Assembly: GCA_017459635.1 (NCBI GenBank)
Contig: JAFUCO010000078.1
Span: 1 to 43,310 of the forward strand
Length of the DNA stretch: 43,310 bases
Source of the DNA: Blautia sp.
Lineage (GTDB): Bacteria; Bacillota; Clostridia; Lachnospirales; Lachnospiraceae
Reading direction: 5' to 3'
Both the position numbers and the translations under genes were made by a program. Positions within the stretch are counted from its first letter, which is position 1. The number at the start of each line of letters is the position of its first letter. Shown here one piece after another: positions 8,080-17,800 of this stretch. The notes under the pieces were generated by a model. It did no database searches and was not told where the DNA came from. It was given only the letters and a program-made list of their open reading frames with translations.

Positions 8080-9015
8080 ATGATATTTGTTCTCTTCCTG
8101 TTGCCTGTTATATTGGCATTTCCCGTATATTCCATATCTGCAGACAGTTTGTCAGCGTCGAATTCTTTCACATTTACAGGCAGTCAGGCCGGTTATGGAT
8201 CCGGCCAGGCTGAAGACAACGACCTGCTGACCTGGGAGAGCGGTCTTGGTTCTGCCCAGGAGCTCGACGGCAATATCGTTCTCGTTTCGATATTTCTAAG
8301 TGATGATCAGAACAGCTGGGATTTCTACGATCCGCAGGATGTGGATACCAGAAATGAATGTCTCGATTACCTCGGGATCTCCACGGACTGGATTTCGGAG
8401 AGCGCTCAGACGTGGGGAGCAGAGCCACATTTTATCTACAACTGGTCAGAAGATCCTCAGCTTTATTATGAGGCAAAAATCATCGCATCTGTAACCGCCT
8501 ATGGGGATGACCCTACCGGGGAAGTTTCAGATTTTATTGATCAGCATGTGAACACAGAAGAACTGCTTGACCGTTATGAGGCGGACAGTATTGTGTTTGT
8601 GGCATTTGTAAATACCCCGCTTCATAAGCAGTACCCTTCCTACACGATCCCCTATGATGACAAAGCCTTAAGTACCTTTGAAGTCAGCTATATTCTGACA
8701 GGATGCAACGGGGTAAAGGAAAACCCGGCCACCTATGCCCATGAGATTCTTCACTCCTTCGGTGCGCCGGATTTGTACAGGGCAGGAAATCCTGCTTTTA
8801 ATTATAACATTGATGAACGCTTTACTGAATACTGTGAAACCAATTATCCAAACGATATCATGCTGATCAACTATGATGTGGATACAAAGGAGTCATACTA
8901 TGATCATATATCCAATGAAATCTCGCAGATTACTGCCTATTATATAGGGTGGACATATGAGTGTCCGGAAGCAGACGAATTCGACCTGCAGCCCAGCCAG
9001 CATTTATGTCAATAA
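8080..9015 (+). CDS. Secreted zinc metalloprotease with HExxHxxGxxD motif
   Basis: 311 residues from ATG 8080. The hydrophobic N-terminus (residues 1-21, ending SISA) looks like a signal peptide but lacks the usual positive charges. GGAGG at 8056-8060 is 19 nt from this ATG, so the true start may be an ATT at 8071 or another non-AUG codon. Residues 221-231 read HEILHSFGAPD: the HExxHxxGxxD signature in which three side chains bind zinc and Glu is the base, as in metzincin-type and M6-like enzymes. Known proteins with this motif cleave extracellular peptides or proteins. I cannot name the family. It has its own promoter and a strong terminator and converges on the radical-SAM operon; a role in processing that operon's product is possible but unproven. 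Confidence 0.75.
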   Translation: MIFVLFLLPVILAFPVYSISADSLSASNSFTFTGSQAGYGSGQAEDNDLLTWESGLGSAQELDGNIVLVSIFLSDDQNSWDFYDPQDVDTRNECLDYLGISTDWISESAQTWGAEPHFIYNWSEDPQLYYEAKIIASVTAYGDDPTGEVSDFIDQHVNTEELLDRYEADSIVFVAFVNTPLHKQYPSYTIPYDDKALSTFEVSYILTGCNGVKENPATYAHEILHSFGAPDLYRAGNPAFNYNIDERFTEYCETNYPNDIMLINYDVDTKESYYDHISNEISQITAYYIGWTYECPEADEFDLQPSQHLCQ

Positions 9016-9049
9016 AAAAATCCTCAGGCAGGTGACCTGAGGATTTTTT
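9015..9049. terminator. Bidirectional rho-independent terminator
   Basis: AAAAAATCCTCAGG pairs with CCTGAGGATTTTTT around a 7-nt loop. It begins at the metalloprotease stop codon and lies about 85 bp beyond the stop of the opposing minus-strand gene, so it can end both transcripts. Confidence 0.92.
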
Positions 9050-9132
9050 CTGTCTCAAATACCGGTTGTGTCTGTTCATCTGTTTCACAGCTATACGGTA
9101 TATTACTGCTTACAATTCCGGCATCTGACCGC

Positions 9133-10140
9133 TTACAGTTCCGGCATCAGTATCGGTTCATCAGCGCCAATATCGAAGATCTGCGAGTCCTCCGCCAGCG
9201 GTTCTTCCGGCCATGGTTCTTCTGCAGGCGGCTCCGAATATACCGGAATCTCTATCTGAGGTGTCTCCGGCATCTCAACCTGCGGCAGGTACATCTGATC
9301 CTCTTGATCCTCCGGAAGTATGGTACGTTTGTAGACAAAACGCAGATGCGGGTATAAAGCCTCAGAATCTTCCGTCACCACATCCCGGTACATTGTGTCA
9401 TCCTCACGCAGATAGAAAAACACCATCTCCGGAATCTCCTCGTCTTCAACCATAACATACTCATCCGGTCCTTCGGTCTTCCAGCTGAAGCTCTTCTCTG
9501 CCGTATCCGGACCATCCTGTATCGTTTCCAGGCCCCCGCCGTCCGCGTAAAAAGTATAGATGCTTCCTTCCTCCGCGTACAGTGACTGATTTTCTTCCTT
9601 AGGGAGAATTACCTGAGCCTTATCCGCTTCCACTGCGTTATTTTCCTCCGTGACCTGCACCACCTGATCAAGCTGCCAGCTGCCTGAAACGGCACGCACA
9701 TATACATAGTCCTGTTCTGGAGAATCCTCACCCCGGTCATCACTGAGCTCGTACCGGTGCAACCTGTCTTCGTCGGCATCATAGTGGAATTCCATTTCCA
9801 GTCCGTCTTCATCTGTGTAGCGATACACATCCGGTGATACAGACTTCCATTCTGCTGAAATATCGGTACTTTCCATATTATTAATGATCATCTCATGGGC
9901 AGTGCCGTCTTCATCAAAGGTGAATACAAACCCTCCGGATCCGTATTTTGACTGATTCTCTTCGGGATCCCGCAGAATCACGCCTTCATCATCAAATCGA
10001 TAATATACCTGATCCAGAAACCACGAGCCGGAAACCGGATCAAAATCTTCTGTAATCTCAGAATCCGGATCCGCAAATACGGATCCGCACAGACTGAGCG
10101 TCATAGCAACTGATAACAGGATCGCACTCGTTTTCTTCAT
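9133..10140 (-). CDS. Secreted acidic protein with two tandem beta-rich domains, in the radical-SAM operon
   Basis: 335 residues, function unknown. Signal peptide MKKTSAILLSVAMTLSLCGSVFA. Two related domains of about 130 residues follow: SGSWFLDQV...ENQSKYGSGGFVFTFDEDG...DYVYVRA and SGSWQLDQV...ENQSLYAEEGSIYTFYADGG...LRFVYKR. The alternating pattern suggests lipocalin-like beta barrels. The last ~60 residues are rich in Pro and Glu. Its ATG overlaps the radical-SAM stop as ATGA, with GAGG 8 nt upstream inside that gene, so translation is coupled. That makes it a probable partner of the modified peptide, perhaps a carrier, immunity or binding protein. This role is inferred only from operon position. 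Confidence 0.7.
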   Translation of the reverse strand: MKKTSAILLSVAMTLSLCGSVFADPDSEITEDFDPVSGSWFLDQVYYRFDDEGVILRDPEENQSKYGSGGFVFTFDEDGTAHEMIINNMESTDISAEWKSVSPDVYRYTDEDGLEMEFHYDADEDRLHRYELSDDRGEDSPEQDYVYVRAVSGSWQLDQVVQVTEENNAVEADKAQVILPKEENQSLYAEEGSIYTFYADGGGLETIQDGPDTAEKSFSWKTEGPDEYVMVEDEEIPEMVFFYLREDDTMYRDVVTEDSEALYPHLRFVYKRTILPEDQEDQMYLPQVEMPETPQIEIPVYSEPPAEEPWPEEPLAEDSQIFDIGADEPILMPEL

Positions 10141-11516
10141 AATCCTATCCTCTTTTTCATCCTATCCTCCAGTGCTTTCATTTTAAAATGGTAACAGTTT
10201 TTGTGCCAGTTGAGGCAGCCATGCTTCCAGAACGGCGTGCATCCCGGCAGAAACAGGCAGTGTCTGCACTGCTCATCAACCGGCCAGTCAGCACGCGGAT
10301 CACTGCACACAGCAGCGTTCTCATCAAATATACTGCCAAAAGGCTTCATCTCGTTGGAAATCCTCATGCAGTGAAACAGATTTCCTTCCGGGTCAATGGC
10401 AACGTTTTTATCTCCTGAATCCGCCATACAGCGGTTGATCCTGAAACGATACGGCTCTTCTGCTTTCTGATGAAAACCTTCCTGTTCCAGATACTGATTC
10501 ATCTGTTTCATCTGCGCAAGAAATTCTTTTGTACTTTCCTTCCCGTTATTCTGAAACAGAGTGTTCAGGTATATCAGCAGGTTATCCGGACATCCGAAAT
10601 GCTCTTTTACATCGTCAAAAAAGCTTGTCAACCCTTCAACATTATCCTCATCAATATTGCAGCGAATGCGGACCTCCATGCCTGCGGAAAGGAAAAGCCC
10701 TGCTGCCCGCAGCATGGATTCATAGTTATAATGCCGCGGATCAAGAAAGCTTTTCCGGGCTTCATAATCCTCCCTGTTCCCGTCTACCGATACCTGCACA
10801 GTATCCAGATGCCAGACCTTGACCGCTTCTTCTAAAAGCTGCGGGCTCATAAGCGTTCCATTTGTGATCATTTGGGAGTGAAACGGTACATTTTTATCGT
10901 TCAGCCTTTTACATATGCGGCTGATTGACGGCGCAGCCACAAGCGGCTCCCCTCCAAGCCATGTGATCTTTACCGGCTGATGCCATCTGGTACGCTCGAT
11001 AAATGCCGCCGTCTGGTCCGCTGTCTTCGTATCCATGGTTCTCGCCGTCATGCCCTGCTCATAGCAATAAAAGCAGCGGGCATTGCATGCTGTAGTAGGA
11101 AGAACAGCGTAAAATTTGGTGCCCTTCTCCTCCCTGGACATCGTTCGCAGCACAAAACGGATCGACTCATACTGCTCGTAATCATCCGAATCCCTCTCGA
11201 CCAAAAAGCCATCAGTTACCAGGCAGGAAAGGCCCGCAGCGTCCAGATCACATCCGCGGATGGGATGCTTCCGGATATCTGTCAGCTGCATGCTCTCCTG
11301 CTCCGAAAGCTGAACCGTCATGCCGGTCAGGGTACTGTGAAGCAAAAAGTAGTCTCCTTCTTCCAAACCTGAAGCTTCTGCTCCGGACAAGGAGGATTTC
11401 AGTGTATTGCCGGAAAAAAGGAATGCAAAATCCGACAGACGGTACAGTCTGTCCTGTCTCATTCTTTTTGCCACGATTGATGCTGTGCGTTTATCTCCGG
11501 GATCCATTATGATCAA
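10137..11516 (-). CDS. Radical SAM/SPASM peptide maturase
   Basis: 459 residues from a TTG at 11516 (GGAG 12 nt upstream); the ATG at 11507 would give 456 residues but has no ribosome site. Residues ~20-110 form an N-terminal domain with LLHSTLTGMTVQLSEQES, resembling the peptide-recognition region of clostridial maturases. The radical SAM motif CNARCFYC (Cys 144, 148, 151) binds the SAM-cleaving [4Fe-4S] cluster, followed by ITWLGGEPLVA and QMITNGTLM. The C-terminal SPASM region has seven Cys (NRC, then C-X14-G-X4-C, CRHCLFLPGC, HGC, KNC) for auxiliary clusters. Family members install thioether, C-C or similar links in ribosomal peptides, or mature sulfatases. A 38-codon peptide gene lies 107 bp upstream and no sulfatase is present, so peptide maturation is favoured. 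Confidence 0.88.
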   Translation of the reverse strand: MIIMDPGDKRTASIVAKRMRQDRLYRLSDFAFLFSGNTLKSSLSGAEASGLEEGDYFLLHSTLTGMTVQLSEQESMQLTDIRKHPIRGCDLDAAGLSCLVTDGFLVERDSDDYEQYESIRFVLRTMSREEKGTKFYAVLPTTACNARCFYCYEQGMTARTMDTKTADQTAAFIERTRWHQPVKITWLGGEPLVAAPSISRICKRLNDKNVPFHSQMITNGTLMSPQLLEEAVKVWHLDTVQVSVDGNREDYEARKSFLDPRHYNYESMLRAAGLFLSAGMEVRIRCNIDEDNVEGLTSFFDDVKEHFGCPDNLLIYLNTLFQNNGKESTKEFLAQMKQMNQYLEQEGFHQKAEEPYRFRINRCMADSGDKNVAIDPEGNLFHCMRISNEMKPFGSIFDENAAVCSDPRADWPVDEQCRHCLFLPGCTPFWKHGCLNWHKNCYHFKMKALEDRMKKRIGL

Positions 11517-11622
11517 TTTGCACGATCACTCCATTCCAAAAAAAGTTTCTGCCCATGATTCATGAAATCAGGAAAAGGCATTAATATCACAATTATATTC
11601 AATAAATCAAAGCTGTTCATTA

Positions 11623-11739
11623 TTACATGAGGGGGAAACTGCCAGGATTAGGTGCAGGGTCACCGCAACCACTTGTAGTTATAATATCTTCCCCTTCAAA
11701 GATGATCACTTCTATCTCCAGTTCCTCATACTTTTCCAT
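11623..11739 (-). CDS. Candidate RiPP precursor peptide (38 aa)
   Basis: A short gene upstream of the radical SAM maturase. AGAGG lies 7 nt before ATG 11739; a second ATG directly precedes it at 11742. The first half is acidic and aliphatic (MEKYEELEIEVIIFEGEDII), as in leader peptides. The second half, TTSGCGDPAPNPGSFPLM, is rich in Gly, Pro, Thr and Ser with one Cys, as expected of a modified core. It ends in TAA at 11623-11625. Similar acidic leaders ending in ED-I/V-I/V-T-x-SG are, from memory, common in clostridial short ORFs beside radical SAM genes, but I cannot name the family. The single Cys allows at most one sulfur-to-carbon thioether; other links (ether or C-C at Thr, Phe or Pro) are also possible. 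Confidence 0.72.
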   Translation of the reverse strand: MEKYEELEIEVIIFEGEDIITTSGCGDPAPNPGSFPLM

Positions 11740-11754
11740 CATTTTTCCTCTTGT

Positions 11755-11810
11755 AACGATTCAGAATCCCTCTCCTGTTTATCACCTGTAGAGGATGATT
11801 CTGAATCGTT
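11755..11810. repeat. 14-bp perfect inverted repeat between giant surface gene and peptide gene
   Basis: AACGATTCAGAATC (11755-11768) pairs with GATTCTGAATCGTT (11797-11810); CCTCT (11769-11773) and AGAGG (11790-11794) extend the stem after a 2-nt bulge. It occupies nearly the whole gap between the stop of the giant gene (11818) and the ribosome site of the peptide gene. No T-run follows on either strand. It could be a U-less terminator, an RNA processing site, or an operator. Confidence 0.7.
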
Positions 11811-11817
11811 TATTATG

Positions 11818-14800
11818 TTACTGGTTTTTCTGGTACTCTGCAAAAGCTTTGTAATAGTTATAATATGCTGCCATTGCATTCCGGGTTACCTCATTTGCAT
11901 TGGAGGAAAGGCCAGAGTAAATATACGACATTGCGGAAACCGCTACTTTCGCCTCCCCCGAATCTGTTACCATAGTAATATTGTGTACTTCATTTAGCCG
12001 GGCAGCAGGGATTCCATAGATTGCTACACGATATGTATCATTTGATAATTTTTCCGCAGCAACAGCTTCAGAATCCAGCACAGCACTTATGTTTCCGGTA
12101 TAACCGGCTTTCATTTTAAAATATACATAAATATTTGTATTTGTATCAAGATTCAATCCATATGAAATTTTTTTCACATTGGAAGAACCTGTGTCTCGGA
12201 TGATTGCATAACCTGAAACTGCTTCCTTCACCACGTCCGAATCCAGGCTGTCCGAATAATAGGAATCCATCTCTGCGTAATCTTTTCCAATCTCCCAATT
12301 ATTAGCCCAGGAAAGATATGGCTGAATATAGTGACCCAAGTCCGCTATAGCTTCGATCAACGCAGCGGTATCGCTGTCAAACTTATTCCTGACCGTCTCG
12401 AAGGTGTCGATATACTGCTTCACCGAATAGGTGCTGCTGATGCTCTGATCGTTTCCATAGTAGAATACTGCCGTGATGGTATCCGCCATCTGGTAAGCAT
12501 TCACATAGCAGGTAAATCCGTAATACCCGTTGCCGTTTTCATCCCGGAATCCCGGATTGTATGCTTCTGTAAACGTACCGCCTGTAGCTCCCGGAACGGT
12601 GAACTCCATGTAACTATCCGCGTAGTCAACACCTTCGATCTCCGGCAGGTACATGAAGAAGTTTACACCGATGGATCCGGTCAGCAGCAGCGAGTGCGTT
12701 CTGAACTCCGGCATTTCACCCTTCTTCCATATCGCCTTCAGGGTAATATCCTTCTCTACCGCTTTGGTAAAGTCGTATGATTCTGCTTCTGTATCCCCTG
12801 ACTTTCTGCCTGTGGATTCGTCATCCGCATCAAGCACCTGGTACCATCCGTCGAAGAAGTATCCCTCTCTGAAGGGATTGGAAGGTTCGACCGCCTGACC
12901 GCCGGCTTCTACCGTCTGCTGCACGACTTCACTTCCGCCGTCACTGTCGAAGGTTACCTTATAGTAAACCTGATGGCGATTCTTGATCTCCACGGTATAT
13001 CCGGCGATTTCACTTCCCTTATCCGCTGCTTTTGTCAGTTCACCGACCGTTGTTTCGTAATCTTCGACCTTCGCTTCGGTTACCGCATAAGTGACAGCTT
13101 TGCCGCCAATATTGACCGGCAGATTCTCCCAGCGGAAGCTCATGTTACCGTCTTCATCGGCTTTGATCTTCTTTGTATCCCTGAAGACCACTTTGCCTGT
13201 AACACCGGTATACTCTGTACTGTCGTCATCATATGTCTCTACAGCATCCTCTGCACCGTCTGTGGATTCTGCTTCATCCATATAGCCTGCATCTTCCACC
13301 CTTCCGGTCAGTGTTACGGTAATGCTTCCCGGACGCAGACCGTCATGGTCATCCCTGTCATCCCAGGTCTTATTGACCGTGATTTCAGTGGTTTCCGGCA
13401 CATGACTGTTCACGATGTCAACAGCATATCCTGCAATACTTCCATTTGCACCGGGTACTTCGGTAAAGCCGCCGATAATGGTTTCGTATCCTTCAACCTC
13501 CGCTTCGGTCACCGCATAGGTGATGGTCTTACCGTTTGCTTTTACCGGAAGATCGCCCCAATAGAAGCTCATCCTGCCATTTTCATCGGCTGTGATCTCC
13601 TGTGTATCTGTGAAGACCACCTTCACTGTACCGTCAGTTTCTTCTGTTTTGTCACTATCTTCCGTACCGTCAGAACCTCCTGTAAGGTCGCTGTCTCCTG
13701 TACCTTCACTGTCAATGGAATCTATGTCATCCGCTCCATTCACGGTTCCGGTAAGCGTCACAAGAATGCTGTCCGGACGCAGGCCATCCTGATCGTCCCC
13801 GTCGTCCCAGGTCTTGTAGACCGTGATTCCGTTGGTTTCCGGGTTATGCCGGTTTCTGATCTCCACGATATAACCGATGAGACTGCCGTCCTCACCCATC
13901 ATTGCTGTCGGCTCTCCGATTGCAGCTGTGTATCCTGAGACAGCTTCCTCGCTCACTGCATACTTGATCGCCTTACCGCCGAAGTATACAGGCAGGCCGG
14001 TCCAGTGATAACTCATCTCTCCGTCTTCGCCGGTTGTGATCTCCCTCGTGTCAGTAAAGACCACTTCCCCTGTGCCTTCATCAGAGTTGCCTGCTGCGGT
14101 TCCGGTCAGTGTTACGGTTATGCTCTCCGGCCGCAGGCCATCCTGATCATCTCCGTCCTCCCAGGTATTATAGACTGTGAGCCCGGTCGTCTCCGGTGTG
14201 TGCCTGTTCTCGATATCGACAGAGTATCCGGCGATTATGCCATTTTCATCAATCACTTCAGTAAGATCACCAATTATCGCTTCATATCCTGCAATTTTGG
14301 CTTCGGTTACTGAATAAACGATGTCTTTCCCGTTCGACCTGACAGGCAGTCCGCTCCAGAGATAACTCATATCTCCGTCCTCGCCGGCTTTGATTCTCTG
14401 CGTGTTGGAATAGGTAATAACAGTATCACCGTCTTCGAGGGATACATTTCCGGTAAGCGTCACAAGGATGCTGTCCGGACGCAGGCCATCCTGGTCGTCC
14501 CCGTCAGACCATGTCTTATGGACCTCGATCCCGGTTGTCTCCGGCACATGTCTGTTCTCGATCGATGCGGTATAACCGGTCACGTTGCCGTCCTCATCTG
14601 TCACTTCTGTCAGTTCACCGATGATAGCTTCATATCCTTCCACCGCTGCTTCAGTTATGCTGTAAACAATGTCTTTACCGCCTGCTTTTACAGGAAGATT
14701 GCTCCACCTGCAGCTCATCTCTTCGTCTTCGCCGGCAGAAATATCCTGCGTGTCGGTATAGGCAGCTTCTTCGGTTCCGTCTTCACCGGTTGTGGTTCCG

Positions 14801-17800
14801 GTCAGCGTTACGCTGATGGTATCCGGGCGCAGGCCATCCTGGTCATTATTATCGTCCCAGGTCTTATGGACTGTGATCTCCGTCGTTCCGGGTGTGTGCC
14901 TGTTCTCGATCGAAACCGTATATCCGGTGATGCTTCCGTTCCCATCCTTCTCTTCAACCGGTTCACCAATGACCGCTTCGTATCCTGTTATTGCAGCTTC
15001 GGTTACGGTATAGATGATGTCTTTTCCATTTGCTTTTACCGGAAGGTCACTCCAGGAGAAACTCATACTGCCATCTTCATCGCCTGTAATCTCCTGCGTA
15101 TCAGTGAAAACCACCTTCGCTGTACCGTCAGCATCTCCTGTACCTTCGCTGTCAATGGAGTCTATGTTATCCGCTCCGGATACGGTTCCGGTCAGTGTTA
15201 CGCTGATGCTGTCCGGACGCAGGCCATCCTGATCATCCGCATCATCCCAGGTCTTATTTACCGTGAATGCGGTTGTTTCCGGTGTGTGCCTGTTCTCAAT
15301 TACTGCGGTATAACCGCTTACACTGCCATCCTCTTTTGTTGCTTCTGACAGCTCACCGATGATCGTTTCGTATCCTTCAACCGGTTCTTCGGCGACAGCA
15401 TACGCAATCTCTTTCCCGCCGGATTTTACCGGAAGGCCGGTCCAGCGGCAGCTCATTCCGCCGTCTTCATCGGCGATAATTTCCTTCGTGTCGGTGTAGA
15501 CTACTTCTTCATCACCATTTTCGCCGGATACGGTTCCGGCAAGTGTTACGGTAATGCTTTCCGGACGAAGGCCATCCTGGTCGTTTCCATCTGACCAGAT
15601 CTTATGAACCATGATCTCGGTGGTTCCGGGTATATGCCTGTTTTCGATCGATACGGTATAGCCGGTGACGTTTCCATTCTTATCCGTCACTTCTGTCAGT
15701 TCTCCGATATTCGCCTCGTATCCTGTGATGTCGGCCTCGGTCACAGTATAGGAAATGTCTTTTCCATGATCCTTAACCGGCAGGTCACTCCACCGGAAGC
15801 TCATCATGCCGTCTTCATCGGCGGCGATTTCCTGCGTATCGGTATAGACAGTTACTTCATTTCCATCTTCGCCGGCCGCAGTTCCAATCAGCGTCACGGC
15901 GATGCTGTCCGGACGAAGGCCATCCTGGTCATCACCATCGTCCCAGGTCTTATTGACCGTGATCATGGTGGTTTCCGGCCTGTGGCTGTTCCTGATCTCT
16001 GCAGCATAGCCGATGAGACGGCCCTTGTTATCCGTCACCTCCGTAAATTCGCCGATGGCAGCCTGATACCCTGCAATGTCGGCCTCAGTCACGTTATAGG
16101 AAATATCATTCCCATGATACTTAACTGGCAGGCTGCTCCACCGGAAGCTCATCTTACCGTCTTCACCGGCAGCTATTTCCTGTGTATCGGTATAGACAGT
16201 TACTTCATTGCCATCTTCGCCGGCCGCAGTTCCGGTAATCGTCACAGTAATTGCCTCCGGGCGCAGGCCGTCCCGGTCATTTCCATCGTCCCAGGTCTTG
16301 CTGACCATGACCGCAGTGGTTTCCGGTGTACGGCTGTTTTGGATATTCACGGTATAGCCGGCAATTCCGCCAGCTTCATCCTTTATCTCCGTAAGTTCAC
16401 CGATGGCGGTTTCATATCCTTCAACCGCAGCCTCTGTCACCACATATCTGATGTTCTTTCCGTTCACTTTTACAGGAAGATTGCTCCACCTGCAGCTCAT
16501 ATTGCCATACTCATCGGCTGGGATCTCCTGCGTGTATTCGGCGACCACTTCATTTGTACCTTCTGTGGTTCCTGCAAGCGTTACAGTAATGCTCTCCGGA
16601 CGCAGTCCGTCCTGATCATTCTTATCATCCCATATCTTCCGGACCGTGATTTCAGTAGTTGCAGGGATATGCCGGTTGGTTATGGTATAGTCATCTACAG
16701 TTGTCTCGTAGTCGTCTACCGGATCCTGTTCGGCCTGATAAACTATCTTCTTACCATATACATATTTGTAAAGGTCAGTAAATGTGAACCTCCAGTTATC
16801 AGAAGCCGTTAGCTCCTTAACATACTCATTTTCAAAGGCCACTTCTTCACCGGTGTCGGCATCGATCATCTTCAGGCGTACGCTGACGCCGGAAGGACGA
16901 AGTCCATCCTTATTATCACCGTCATCCCAGATAACACTGCCCGAAACAGACGTAGTGACAGGATGGTGCATCAGCCATATTTCAAAGCCCTCCGTGCTGT
17001 CACCCATAATGTAAACGGCATAAGTTCCTTCGCCGTCTGTACCGGTAATGAATTCGTCAGCAACAACTGCTGCCGTATAATCAGTATCGTCAGTCAGATC
17101 CGTGAACGAGTATGACCAGCTGTTATCTGCATTCAACTCGGCTGTCCGGGAATCTGCACCCTGCAGCATTACAGAAACAGATTCCGGGCGGATTCCGTCC
17201 ATATTATCACCGTCATGCCATACAACCGTCACGTTGATGGGCGGGACCGGTTCAAATACTGCCTGAATCTCTGCATCACCTGTTCCGATAACAAACCTTG
17301 CCGGATTGGCTGTCGCGCTGTTCAGCGTTCCGCCATTCGCTGTAACCAGCTGCCATTCTTTGAACCGGTAACCTGTATTCGGTGACGCGGTCAGGGTGAC
17401 CTTTTCGCCGGTCAACCCTGAACCGGGATTCGCTGTTCCCTTCCCGTTTCCATCATCTGTCACATTAACGGTATAGCTGCCGGCCGGGATCTGCTCGAAG
17501 GCAGCCCGGAGAACCGCATCTCCTTTTCCAATCGTAAATACTGCCGGATTAGCAGTCCTGCTGTCGAGCGTTCCTCCGTTTGCCGTTACAATCTGCCATT
17601 CTTTAAACTGCCAGCCTTTATCAGGTGACGCGGTAAGGGTAACCTTCTTCCCTGATTTGCCTGATGCCGGATTCGATTTTGCCGATCCGTTTCCATCATC
17701 CGTAACGCTTACTTTGTAAACGCTGTCGGTTTTATCGTCATCATCAAACCCACCGCCGCCGGGTGGTATGATCGGAGGTACCGGCGGAACAGGCGGAATC

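Noticed and set aside
12975-17235. Possible CRISPR-like periodic repeats
   Set aside because: The period is hundreds of bp, units are coding, and spacers are not unique; these are Cna_B domain repeats.
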